From Allosphingosinicella deserti (GTDB taxonomy: Bacteria > Pseudomonadota > Alphaproteobacteria > Sphingomonadales > Sphingomonadaceae): a stretch of DNA of 64,000 nucleotides. The position numbers were made by a program, and so were the translations under genes. Location: assembly GCF_003012735.1 (NCBI RefSeq), contig NZ_PXYI01000001.1:186001-250000 (forward strand), given 5' to 3'. This document shows, piece after piece, positions 33,515-44,133 of the stretch (the stretch's first letter is position 1; each line of letters opens with the position of its first letter). Below the pieces are notes generated by a model. That model was not told the DNA's origin. It did not search any database and saw nothing but the letters and a program-made list of their open reading frames with translations.

Positions 33515-33906
33515 CCACCGAGCCCGCGCGATCCGCTCGAGCACGGTCAGCGACATCGCGCCAAGCGTCGGCACGCGGTGAAATTCTTTCGGATCCCAGT
33601 TTGCTACGACCTTGGGACGAGTCTCGTCGCGCAGTTGGACCCAGATGATGTGGCGGTCGATCTCGCCCTGGCCGCGGACTTGGGCGATGTGGGTGGTGGT
33701 GAGGAAATCGTCGATCGCTTTCTCTCGGCGCCAGCGCCTTGCGTGCATGTCGCTGTCGACCAGCAGCCGGGTCGCGCGGAACAGCAGCGACTGGGGGTAG
33801 CCGACCTGGCCGAGCGGATCGCCTTCGCGCGTCCCCATCGCGTCGGCGAGCTGTTCCGAATAGAGCGCCCATCCGTCGGTATAGGCCGATTAGCCGCTAC
33901 GGCGGT
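33515..33906 (-). pseudogene. Broken copy of the DUF885 gene C-terminus
   Basis: The minus strand matches the last 130 codons of the intact DUF885 gene at 36269-38083 (for example DPLGQVGYPQSLLFRATRL and ANWDPKEFHRVPTLGAM). It lacks the first three quarters of the protein, including HEGVPGHH. A TAA replaces a Gly-Tyr region near 33890. Fourteen codons (PGQACSYKIGHTVW in the intact copy) are missing, and the end runs into an unrelated reading frame. It cannot encode a working enzyme. Confidence 0.88.
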
Positions 33907-34374
33907 CAGAGGGTTCGAATGCCTTGTCTCCGTGCGGGGGCGAATGAGCACGTAGGAGGCGATGGCAACGACCAGTTCGAGCCGGGAGAAAGCGGGCGCC
34001 AATGTTGCGTAACCTGCTCTGAACTCGACCCGTGAAGCGTCGGAAGCGCGGCCGTGGCAGTGACATAGGAGCGCCTGGTTCTTCCTTGCGCGCAGGGGTT
34101 TCGTGGCCGCTGAAGATCGTATCTCGCGGCCGCGCGTGCTCCGTCTTCGATGTCGTAACGACCTCATTGGAGTGCCGCCCCAAGACCGGTGATCGCGAGG
34201 CAAAATTCGTCGAAGTCGAGCACCGGGCGATTTGCGGAGTCTTGGAACGCCAACAACAAGGCGCAACTTTCCTGCCCACCAAGATGCGAGCACGCGGACA
34301 ATGTCTTGGTTCCGTCGTTGACACCTGCCCGCGGCCCTGATCTGATCTGTCGCGAGTCACGGAGTCGCGCGTCC
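33907..34374. other. Decayed region without a supported gene
   Basis: About 470 nt with open frames on both strands but none with start signal, motif and composition in agreement. On the minus strand near 33945-34035, EFRAGYATLAPAFSRLELVVAIA then VLIRP resembles the beginning of the DUF2809 protein at 32285-32674, so part of this stretch may be a leftover of a second DUF2809 gene. Base composition from 34140 on looks lower in GC than the neighbours. Confidence 0.45.
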
Positions 34375-34866
34375 ATGCTTGTTCACCGTCTGCTCGCGGT
34401 CCCGATGCTGTTGGCCGGACTGGTCGCGGCAGCCGCGCCGGAACCGCCGCGCGTGGCCGGCTTTTCCGCGTTCCTGCTCAACAGCCGCACCGGCCAGCTC
34501 TCCGCCGACGTGATGGCCAATGCCGATCAGCTCGGCAACGTGCCGGCCGGACCACTCTCCGCCGTCTCCGCCCTCGTCGTCGTGCGCATTGCCTTCGGAG
34601 CGGAGGCCGCGGTGCCGGAAGGCGCGCGGGTGCATCTGGTCGCAACGGAGGCGTCCGTCCGCGGCCGCGCTGCGCGGGTCCTGCTCGATCGCAGCGCGCG
34701 GCTTGGACCGGTGGCGCAGGACGGTACGACCCATGTCGGCTTCTGGCTCGACGATATCGGATGCGCCACGATTACGCTGCGCGCCCGCTTGGCGTCGGGG
34801 ACGACCAAGGCGTCCAACGCGGCGGCGAGGGGACAAGCGGAGCTGCCGTTTACCTGCTACGAATAG
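34375..34866 (+). CDS. Exported protein of unknown function, paired with an M15 peptidase
   Basis: A 163-aa protein. A signal peptide (MLVHRLLAVPMLLAGLVAAAA) precedes a beta-rich mature part with FSAFLLNSRTGQLSADVM, VRIAFGAEAAVPEGARVHL and two Cys at the end (DDIGCATITLRAR, LPFTCYE), likely a disulfide. I know no family for it. GGAG lies 11 nt before the ATG. It ends 12 nt before the peptidoglycan peptidase gene, so the two are co-transcribed. Confidence 0.7.
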   Translation: MLVHRLLAVPMLLAGLVAAAAPEPPRVAGFSAFLLNSRTGQLSADVMANADQLGNVPAGPLSAVSALVVVRIAFGAEAAVPEGARVHLVATEASVRGRAARVLLDRSARLGPVAQDGTTHVGFWLDDIGCATITLRARLASGTTKASNAAARGQAELPFTCYE

Positions 34867-34878
34867 GAGACGAGGGAC

Positions 34879-36180
34879 ATGCAGTTGATCGCGGGTCCGG
34901 TCGGGACGGGAGCGGCGAATGCCGTCAGCGACGTCGCCCTGGTGCAGGCCATGCTGGTGAAGATCACGCGCCCCGCAGCGCCGGCCCGGCCGGCGGCCGG
35001 TGGCCGGCCGGCGACCCCGGCACGCGCCGCAGGCCCCTATCTGCCGGCCTATTCCGGCACGTTCGCGGCGTCGACTGCGGCGGCGATCACCGCCTTTCAG
35101 AACGATCATGGTATCACCGCAGCCGGCGGACGCGCCACGGCCGGAACCGTGGCTCCGAACGATACCACCTGGGCCGCCCTGGTCGCGGCGATGCCGGCAG
35201 GTTTCGCCAATCTGCGCATCATGCCCGGACATCGGACGATCTGGATCGAGGCGACGCAGGAGCAGCTGCAGGCCAAATTGAATGCGGCCGCGACCAACAC
35301 CTTCACTGCCGTGTTTCGCGCCAAAGTGAATGCCACGATCAACCGCATGTTCACCGATCACCGCATCGCGATCGGAGTGGATCCGCAGGGCGACCGGCGC
35401 ACCTTCCAGCAACAATATGATCTGCGAACGAGCGGGCGCGGCGTGACCAATGCCGGTCCCGGAGAAAGCAATCACAATTTCGGCGGGGCGGTCGATCTCG
35501 GCTTCGAAGGTTTGCGCTGGCTGCGCGCCAACGGCGCGGTCGTGGAGAACGAAAATCCCTGGCTGCGGCAGATGGACGCTCTCGGCGCTGCAGAAACGAC
35601 GCCCTTCTGGGATGCGCTGCGCGCCGCCGGCATTGCCTCGGGTGCGTTCCGAGGTCCGGTCGGCGACCGTCCGCATCTGCAGAACTGGAACGATGCCGGA
35701 GTGGTGATGGCGGCGCGGCTGGCCGATCTGCTTACCCGATCGGGCACGATGCGGTGGAGCGGCGCCCGCGGCAGCTACAGCTGCGATCTCGGCTTTGGCG
35801 GTGCGCTGATCCCGGTCGGCTCCGCAGTACGGATCTGGAACCGCAGCGCAACGATCACAGCGGCGCAGATCGATCAGTTGCGCGCGGCCGCCCCGGCGCG
35901 GCCCGGACAAGGCCAGGGTCGAGGTCCTGGTCAGGCACAGGACCATGGTGAAGCGCAGGCACAGGGGCGTCCGGGGCAGCGGCCCGGCGCGGGGCAGCGG
36001 CCCGGCACCCCGGCAGCTGCGGCGCAGCGACCCGGCGCCGATCCAGGGATGGCGCAACGCCCTGGCGGTGCACCGGCACGGCCGCGCGCGACCGCCGCCG
36101 ACGTGACGGCGATGCAGCAGGAATTGCGGCGGCAGTTTGAGCTTGCCGACGCCAATTGGCAGGCTTGGACCCCGCGCTAA
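34879..36180 (+). CDS. PG-binding and M15-type peptidoglycan peptidase without signal peptide
   Basis: A 433-aa protein. Residues 10-115 look like a peptidoglycan-binding domain interrupted by an Ala/Pro segment (VALVQAMLVKI, STAAAITAFQNDHGI, NDTTWAAL). The catalytic domain (about 140-290) has SNHNFGGAVDLGF, matching the M15 SxHxxGxAxD metal motif, and the third ligand region RPHLQNW. Residues 335-405 are a Pro/Gly/Gln-rich low-complexity tail. No signal peptide is present, which is odd for a wall enzyme. GGAGACGAGG precedes ATG 34879. Alternatives are a phage-like endolysin or a toxin cargo. Confidence 0.78.
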   Translation: MQLIAGPVGTGAANAVSDVALVQAMLVKITRPAAPARPAAGGRPATPARAAGPYLPAYSGTFAASTAAAITAFQNDHGITAAGGRATAGTVAPNDTTWAALVAAMPAGFANLRIMPGHRTIWIEATQEQLQAKLNAAATNTFTAVFRAKVNATINRMFTDHRIAIGVDPQGDRRTFQQQYDLRTSGRGVTNAGPGESNHNFGGAVDLGFEGLRWLRANGAVVENENPWLRQMDALGAAETTPFWDALRAAGIASGAFRGPVGDRPHLQNWNDAGVVMAARLADLLTRSGTMRWSGARGSYSCDLGFGGALIPVGSAVRIWNRSATITAAQIDQLRAAAPARPGQGQGRGPGQAQDHGEAQAQGRPGQRPGAGQRPGTPAAAAQRPGADPGMAQRPGGAPARPRATAADVTAMQQELRRQFELADANWQAWTPR

Positions 36181-36268
36181 GAAGGCGCCGCCGTGGCGCC
36201 CCATGCCCGTCAGCCGCCCGAACGCGCTCGCGTCGGCGTTCACACCGGCATCGCCAGTGCCGAGAACC

Positions 36269-38083
36269 CTACGCCATCCTCGCCCTTGCGATCCGCTCCA
36301 GCACGGTCAGCGGCATTGCGCCCAAAGTCAGCACGCGGTGGAATTGCTTCGGATCCCAGTTCGCGCCCGCCTTGGCACGCGCCTCGTCGCGCAGCCGCGC
36401 CCAGACGGTGTGGCCGATCTTGTAGCTGCACGCCTGTCCCGGCCAGACGGTGTAGCGGTCGATCTCGCCCTGGCCGCGGCCGCGGGCGATGCCGGTGGTG
36501 GCGAGGAAATAGTCGGTCGCTTTCTCGCGGCTCCACCGCTTGGCGTGCATGCCGCTGTCGACCACCAGCCGGGTGGCGCGGAACAGCAAAGACTGAAGAT
36601 AGCCGACCTGTCCCAAGGGATCGTCTTCGTACATCCCCATCTCGTCGGCGAGCTGCTCCGAATAGAGCGCCCACCCTTCGGTGTAGCCCGAATAGCCGCC
36701 GCGGCGGCGGATCAGCGGGATGTCGTCGCTCTCCAGCGCGGACATCACCTGAAGGTGATGGCCGGGCACGCCTTCGTGGTAGCTCAGGGTCGCAAGGCCA
36801 AATTTCGGCCGGTCGAACGTGTCGCGCAGGTTGATGAAATAGATGGCCGGACGCGATCCGTCGAGCGAGGCGGCTTCGTAATAGCCGCCCGGTGCTCCCG
36901 CCTGGATCGCCTCCGGCACGCGGCGCACCTCGACGGTCGCCTTGGGGAGAACGGCGAACTGCTCGGGAAGCCGTTTCTCCATCGACTTGATCTGCCCGCG
37001 CAACGCCTCGAGCAAGGCCTCGCGGCCGGGATCGGTGTTGGCAAAGAGCTGGTCGGGCCGCTGGTTCAATGCGACCAGCCGCTCGCCGACACTCCCCTGG
37101 CTCATACCCTGCGCCTTGAGGATCCCATCGATCCGCGCCTGGATTTCGGCAACCTGTTCGAGCCCGAGACGGTGGATCTCGTCCCCGGTGAGCTCGGTCG
37201 TGGTCGCGGCACTTGCGGCGGCGGCGTAGAAGGCCTCACCATCAGGGAGCCGCCACACGCCGGCGTCGTGCACGGCCTTGCTCCGCAGCTCCGTGACGAG
37301 CGCGCGCTGGCGATCCAACGCCGGGAAGACGCGTTCGGCCATCAGTTTCTCGACGGCGGCGGTGCGAGCAGGCGGCAGCCCGGCCGCCTTGAGCTTGGCG
37401 GCGAGGTCGGTGACCGGACGGGTCTCCGCCGGGGCGACGTCGCGCGCCTGCCCCAGTTGCTTCAACGTGGTGTCGAGGATGTAATCGGGCGCGAACACGC
37501 CCTTCGCGGCATCGGCACGCTGGCGCTCGGTTTCCTGGTCGATCGCGGCCGCAAAGGCCTCGACGCGGGAGACATAAGCGTCAGCATCCGCGGCGTTGCG
37601 AACCTCGTGCGTGTTGGCAAGGAAATCGGGGACGTCGCGATAGGCGCCGGAAAGCTGCGAGAGGATGTAGGGTGCGAAGCGGCCCATCGTCTCGCCATAG
37701 CCGAACCGGGCGCCGCCGATGGCCCGCTCCAGGCTGTATTCGACGATCTCGACGTCGAGCTTCGATGCGTCGTTCAGCGCCTTGCGGTCGATCGTCCGCA
37801 ATTGGGCGAGATCGGCCCTGGCGCGGGCGCGCTGGCGGGCGGCACCGGCTTGGGAGAGATCGGAGAGCTTGCCCCGCAAGTGGCTGCGGGTGCCGGTGTC
37901 GAGCCCTAGCGAGGTCGCGTCCTCCGGCGAGTCTTCGAGCCTTGCATAGAAAAAGCCGTCGAGCATGGCGCGCAGCTTCGCGTCTGCGGTGCTGGGCTTG
38001 GCGGCTTGCGCGCGGGCGGCTGCAGGCAGGGACGCGACGACCGCCGTCATTGCTGCGGAGGACAGAAACTGACGGCGGTGCAT
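36269..38083 (-). CDS. DUF885-family exported peptidase-like protein
   Basis: A 604-aa protein that starts MHRRQFLSSAAMTAVVASLPAAARAQ, a twin-Arg-like signal. The family-defining metal motif is YHEGVPGHHLQ (about residue 430), followed by GYTEGWALYSEQLADEMG and PGQACSYKIGH. DUF885 proteins are zinc-peptidase-like and widespread in sphingomonads; substrates are unknown. A broken duplicate lies about 2.4 kb downstream at 33515-33906. The start is set by the signal peptide. Convergent with the M15 gene, 88 nt apart. Confidence 0.92.
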   Translation of the reverse strand: MHRRQFLSSAAMTAVVASLPAAARAQAAKPSTADAKLRAMLDGFFYARLEDSPEDATSLGLDTGTRSHLRGKLSDLSQAGAARQRARARADLAQLRTIDRKALNDASKLDVEIVEYSLERAIGGARFGYGETMGRFAPYILSQLSGAYRDVPDFLANTHEVRNAADADAYVSRVEAFAAAIDQETERQRADAAKGVFAPDYILDTTLKQLGQARDVAPAETRPVTDLAAKLKAAGLPPARTAAVEKLMAERVFPALDRQRALVTELRSKAVHDAGVWRLPDGEAFYAAAASAATTTELTGDEIHRLGLEQVAEIQARIDGILKAQGMSQGSVGERLVALNQRPDQLFANTDPGREALLEALRGQIKSMEKRLPEQFAVLPKATVEVRRVPEAIQAGAPGGYYEAASLDGSRPAIYFINLRDTFDRPKFGLATLSYHEGVPGHHLQVMSALESDDIPLIRRRGGYSGYTEGWALYSEQLADEMGMYEDDPLGQVGYLQSLLFRATRLVVDSGMHAKRWSREKATDYFLATTGIARGRGQGEIDRYTVWPGQACSYKIGHTVWARLRDEARAKAGANWDPKQFHRVLTLGAMPLTVLERIARARMA

Positions 38084-38366
38084 GTTCGTTCTCCGGGGGC
38101 GTTCGACCGTGTTCTAACCCTTTGAACGACCTTTTCAATCCAGCCCGGTCAAGCTGTTGCTGGGGGATCCGGGGGAGTGCCGCCAGCACCGGACCGCAGC
38201 GGGAGCCTTATCAGTGTCTGCGTGGGCTTTGGGACTCGACGGCCCCAACATCGGGGGCTCAAGTGCCTGGGCTCTCCTGCACGGTTCTCGTCCGAGGCTC
38301 TGAGCCGAAGCTCGACATGAACCGCCGACCCTTCTGTTGATCGAAGCGCGATGCTAGGCTGCGGGC

Positions 38367-38978
38367 GTGCAGCAATCCGGCGACGACGAAGCTTTTCTGG
38401 CGACCATCGGCTACAGTCCGATTGCGAGCGTCATCAGCAATCCGCGCCGACCCGACAATCCGATCGAAGTGGCCAATCCGGCCTTTTGCGCGCTGACCGG
38501 CTATGCGGAGGCCGACGTGGTCGGCCGCAATTGCCGGTTCCTGGCGGGCGCGGCCACCGAGCCCTGGCTGACCGAGCGTATCCGCCAGGGGATTGCCAGC
38601 CGGCGGCCGGTGCTGGTCGACATCCTGAACTATCGCAAGGACGGGTCGCCGTTTCGCAACGCGGTGCTGGTGACGCCGCTGTTCGACTCCGAAGGCGAGC
38701 TGCTTCACTTTCTCGGCTCGCAGGTGGATCTGGGCGAAGAGGGACCAAGCCTCTCGATCAGCCGGCAGAGGAGAGCCGTGGCGCTGGTACAGGATCTGCC
38801 GCCGCGCCAGCGCCAGGTGCTCGAGCAGATGGGAAAAGGCTATCGCAACAAGCAGATCGCCCACGCGCTCTCGATCAGCGAGAAAACGGTGAAGATGCAC
38901 AGGGAATTGCTGCTGCAGCGCCTGGGTGCAACGACCACGGCCGATGCCATCCGGATCGCCGTCGAAGCGGGGCTTTGA
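38367..38978 (+). CDS. LOV-HTH blue-light transcription factor
   Basis: A 203-aa regulator. The LOV domain (about 10-125) contains GRNCRFLAG with the flavin-bonding Cys56, NYRKDGSPFRN for flavin ring contacts and FLGSQVD with Gln119. A LuxR-type helix-turn-helix follows (140-200): LPPRQRQVLEQM, YRNKQIAHALSISEKTVKMHRELL. This is the layout of EL222-type proteins, where light frees the HTH to dimerise on DNA. Start GTG 38367; no strong ribosome-binding site. The fasciclin gene begins 81 nt downstream on the same strand. Confidence 0.9.
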   Translation: MQQSGDDEAFLATIGYSPIASVISNPRRPDNPIEVANPAFCALTGYAEADVVGRNCRFLAGAATEPWLTERIRQGIASRRPVLVDILNYRKDGSPFRNAVLVTPLFDSEGELLHFLGSQVDLGEEGPSLSISRQRRAVALVQDLPPRQRQVLEQMGKGYRNKQIAHALSISEKTVKMHRELLLQRLGATTTADAIRIAVEAGL

Positions 38979-39059
38979 TACCGTTTTAAGTCCGTATGGA
39001 TAGCCAGGCTGACGCGGCCTAATTTCTGTTTCGGCGGGGGCTGAAAAAGGAACCGCTTC

Positions 39060-39608
39060 ATGACATTTTCTCGCATCGCCTCCATCGCTCTTCTGGCAGC
39101 CACCGTCTCGGCCGTCGCGACACCTGCTCTGGCCGACAATCACAAGCACGCCGCCAAGTCCGGCGGCACGATCGTCGCAGCAGCCGCCGCCTCTCCGCAG
39201 CACAAGACGCTGGTTACCGCCGTCAAGGCGGCGGGGCTGGCCGATACGCTTGCCTCCGGCGGACCGTTCACGGTCTTCGCGCCGACCGACGCCGCCTTCG
39301 CCAAACTTCCGGCGGGCACGCTCGACACGCTGCTGAAGCCCGAGAACAAGGGCCAGTTGACGTCGATCCTCACCTATCATGTCGTCGCCGGAAAGGTCGA
39401 TGCGGCGTCCCTGATCGAGAAGATCTCGGCAGGCGGGGGTCAGGCCGTTCTGACCACTGTCCAGGGCGGATCGCTCACCGCGACCTTGTCCAATGGCAAG
39501 GTCGTCCTTCGAGACGCATCGGGCGGTTCCTCGACCGTCACGACCGCGGATCTCATGCAGTCGAACGGGATCATCCACGTTACGGATGCGGTCTCGCTGC
39601 CAGGCTGA
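39060..39608 (+). CDS. Secreted fasciclin (FAS1) domain protein
   Basis: A 182-aa protein with a signal peptide (residues 1-25, ending TPALA) and one FAS1 domain (40-180): SPQHKTLVTAVKAAGLADTL, GPFTVFAPTDAAFAKLP, LTYHVVAGKVDAASL and the final NGIIHVTDAVSLPG. FAS1 proteins mediate adhesion to surfaces or to other cells. AAGGAA lies 7 nt before the ATG. It sits directly downstream of the LOV-HTH gene, with an 81-nt space large enough for its own promoter. Confidence 0.93.
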   Translation: MTFSRIASIALLAATVSAVATPALADNHKHAAKSGGTIVAAAAASPQHKTLVTAVKAAGLADTLASGGPFTVFAPTDAAFAKLPAGTLDTLLKPENKGQLTSILTYHVVAGKVDAASLIEKISAGGGQAVLTTVQGGSLTATLSNGKVVLRDASGGSSTVTTADLMQSNGIIHVTDAVSLPG

Positions 39609-39796
39609 GCCGCGCGGTCGCTGGCCGCCGTTCCCCCCCTGGCGGCGGCCAGCACCCCCGACTGCACCCCGGGTAGGAAACCGGCGCATTCCCACCATTC
39701 TTCCTCTCGTGTCGGAAACCATGGTCGCCGCCGCCCCGGGCGTCTAACGGAAGAGCTGCGGAAGCCCGCGAAGCGAGAGCCGAGGGAGAAGCTGGT

Positions 39797-40036
39797 ATGA
39801 GCGAAGGCGGCTTGGTCATCATGCCGATACCTGCGCTGGTGGCGGTATTGCTCAACCGGGAACAAGAGAAAGGCTCTCCGCTGACCGAAGCCGAAGTACT
39901 TGCTATCCGCGACACCGCTCAATGCACGATGGTTCCCAGCGACGTCGCCGCCAAGATCGTCGAATCGCGCGGCTATCAGGATATCGATCCTGCATGCGCC
40001 TGGGAGGAGTGGAGCGCGGTCCGCCTAGGTTTGTGA
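39797..40036 (+). CDS. Small conserved-looking protein, 79 residues
   Basis: MSEGGLVIMPIPALVAVLLN then REQEKGSPLTEAEVLAIRDT form a short hydrophobic start and a helical part; the end is DIDPACAWEEWSAVRLGL. The hydrophobic part (residues 6-20) is short for a membrane anchor. It looks like a small helper or regulatory protein; I cannot name a family. GGGAG lies 9 nt before ATG 39797. A palindromic element follows about 48 nt after the stop. Confidence 0.7.
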   Translation: MSEGGLVIMPIPALVAVLLNREQEKGSPLTEAEVLAIRDTAQCTMVPSDVAAKIVESRGYQDIDPACAWEEWSAVRLGL

Positions 40037-40083
40037 ATGACCTCCAGAGCGGCGGAACGCCTGCTCCAGATCCCTGCAGTCCC

Positions 40084-40127
40084 GCGATTTTCGAGTCGTC
40101 GGACGGTTTCGTCCGACTGGAAATCGC
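40084..40127. repeat. REP-like palindromic element
   Basis: Outer arms GCGATTT (40084-40090) and AAATCGC (40121-40127), inner arms GTCGGACG (40098-40105) and CGTCCGAC (40110-40117), loop GTTT. The middle carries a small asymmetric bulge. It sits between the 79-residue protein gene and the end of clpA. The layout resembles dispersed intergenic palindromes of sphingomonads; only one copy is seen here. Confidence 0.5.
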
Positions 40128-40141
40128 TCTAACCTAGAGAA

Positions 40142-40171
40142 AAGCCTCCCCCGCGGGCGCGGGAGAGGCTT
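40142..40171 (-). terminator. Rho-independent terminator of clpA
   Basis: On the minus strand AAGCCTCTCCCGC pairs with GCGGGGGAGGCTT (one G-T pair) around a GCCC loop, followed by TTCTC. It lies 30 nt after the clpA stop. Confidence 0.85.
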
Positions 40172-40200
40172 CCTCATGCGAACGAGTGTCAGGCCAGGTG

Positions 40201-42558
<2,358 letters not shown>

Positions 42559-42682
42559 TAGCTACTCCTGGGGGCCGGCCCCGAACGGACGGCCCGTTTG
42601 CCCTGATGTTGGGTCTCTCCCGGCCCGATCAAGCAGGTGCCTGAAAAAGGTGAGGGAACCCCATTATGTTCCCCCAAAGGTT

Positions 42683-42880
42683 TCATTTTCTGAAAAGGTC
42701 TTCGGCGCTGGCGCGATGATTGACCGCCGCGTCGATCTTGGCCCTTACCCTGGCGATTTCGCCTTCGAGAGCCGCGATGCGGGCGTGAAGTTCGTCCACC
42801 GAGAGAGGGTCGAGATCCTGCTTGACGAGCAGGGTCAGCGGGTCGCCCGGTTTGTCCGGGAAGAGCTCTTCGAGATCCAT
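42683..42880 (-). CDS. DUF1192-family small protein
   Basis: A 65-aa protein. MDLEELFPDKPGDPL then DLDPLSVDELHARIAALEGEIARVRAKI is the DUF1192 signature, a short N-terminal segment and a coiled-coil helix. It is widely found in alphaproteobacteria as an unnamed gene; function is unknown. It is divergent from the quinone oxidoreductase gene, whose ATG lies 82 nt away on the other strand, as in many alphaproteobacteria. Confidence 0.88.
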   Translation of the reverse strand: MDLEELFPDKPGDPLTLLVKQDLDPLSVDELHARIAALEGEIARVRAKIDAAVNHRASAEDLFRK

Positions 42881-42962
42881 GGCGGCGAGGTTCCGCCTCG
42901 CATCGGCGACTGTCAACCGCGCAACGCTTGCATGTCGCTGCTTTCCCCGCGAGCGTGGCGCG

Positions 42963-43964
42963 ATGACCACGCTTCCCCAGACCATGACCGCCATCGATCC
43001 CGCCGAAGCCGGCGGGCCCGAGTTCCTTGTCCCCGTCGACCGGCCGCTGCCGCAGCCGGCGCCGGGCGAGGTGCTGATCCGAGTCGCCGCCGCCGGCGTC
43101 AACCGGCCCGACATCGTCCAGCGGCAGGGTTTCTATCCGCCGCCGCCCGGCGCGCCGTCCATCCCCGGGCTCGAAGTCGCGGGCGAGGTCGTCGCGGTCG
43201 GGGAAGGCGCTGACCCGGCGCTGCTCGGCGCGGAGGTCTGCGCGCTTGTCTCCGGCGGCGGCTATGCCGAATATTGCGCCGCACCGGCCGGGCAGTGCCT
43301 GCCGGTGCCCGACGGCTTCTCGCTCGTCGAGGCCGCGGCCCTGCCGGAGACCTTCTTCACGGTGTGGAGCAATCTCTTCCAGCGCGGCGCGGCCAAAGCC
43401 GGCGAGACGATCCTCGTTCATGGCGGTACCAGCGGCATCGGCACCACCGCGATCCTGCTCGGCAAGGCGCTCGGCCTCCGGGTGATCGTCACCGCGGGCA
43501 GCGCCGATAAATGCCGGCGTGCGCTCGAGATCGGCGCGGCCAACGCGATCGACTATCGCAGCGCCGACTTCGTCGCGGAGGTGAAGGCGATCACCGGCGG
43601 CCGCGGCGTCGACGTGGTGCTCGACATGGTCGGCGGCGATTATGTGCCCCGCAACATCGCCTGCATGGCCGAGGACGGCCGCCACGTCTCGATCGCCGCC
43701 CAACGCGGCGCCGAGGCGCAGCTGCCGCTGTGGCCGATCATGCGCAAGCGGCTGACGCTCACCGGATCGACGCTGCGCGCCCGCGACATCGTCTTTAAGT
43801 CCGCCGTCGCGGCGGCGCTTCGCGACACGGTGTGGCCGCTGCTGAACCGCGGCGAGATTCGGCCGATCATCGACAGCCTGTTTCCGCTCGCCAAGGCCGC
43901 CGACGCGCACCGGCGGATGGAAGAGGGGGATCATGTCGGCAAGATCGTGCTGACCGTGGCCTGA
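42963..43964 (+). CDS. NAD(P)H quinone oxidoreductase, PIG3 type
   Basis: A 333-aa zinc-free member of the MDR superfamily. RVAAAGVNRPDIVQRQGFYPPPPG near residue 42 and PGLEVAGEVVAVG are the family N-terminal motifs. ILVHGGTSGIGTTAILLGKALG is the nucleotide-binding loop. MAEDGRHVSIAAQRG and GSTLRARDIVFK match PIG3-type enzymes, which reduce quinones with NADPH. No zinc-binding Cys cluster is present. ATG 42963 is used; ATG 42984 in frame is an alternative. Confidence 0.9.
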   Translation: MTTLPQTMTAIDPAEAGGPEFLVPVDRPLPQPAPGEVLIRVAAAGVNRPDIVQRQGFYPPPPGAPSIPGLEVAGEVVAVGEGADPALLGAEVCALVSGGGYAEYCAAPAGQCLPVPDGFSLVEAAALPETFFTVWSNLFQRGAAKAGETILVHGGTSGIGTTAILLGKALGLRVIVTAGSADKCRRALEIGAANAIDYRSADFVAEVKAITGGRGVDVVLDMVGGDYVPRNIACMAEDGRHVSIAAQRGAEAQLPLWPIMRKRLTLTGSTLRARDIVFKSAVAAALRDTVWPLLNRGEIRPIIDSLFPLAKAADAHRRMEEGDHVGKIVLTVA

Positions 43965-44133
43965 GCAGAGCGTGCAACACGGCCTCGGCCTCGCCCATAT
44001 GGCGGCGGTGGACTTCGCCGAGATGTTGGGCCACACGGGGGCGGGGACCGTGTAACAGACAAGGGCAGGAGCCCGCATGCGCGCTTGTGAGGCGAGCGCC
44101 GATGCGTGTTCGTGCCCAAGAAGGATCGACACG

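Noticed and set aside
34164-34376. A 70-codon minus-strand frame with a protein-like middle (ALLLAFQDSANRPVLDFDEF)
   Set aside because: No start signal, no known family, and it lies in a decayed region; kept only as part of the region note.
43965-44133. Possible gene remnant between the quinone oxidoreductase and the GST
   Set aside because: None of the frames gave a recognisable protein; treated as ordinary intergenic sequence.
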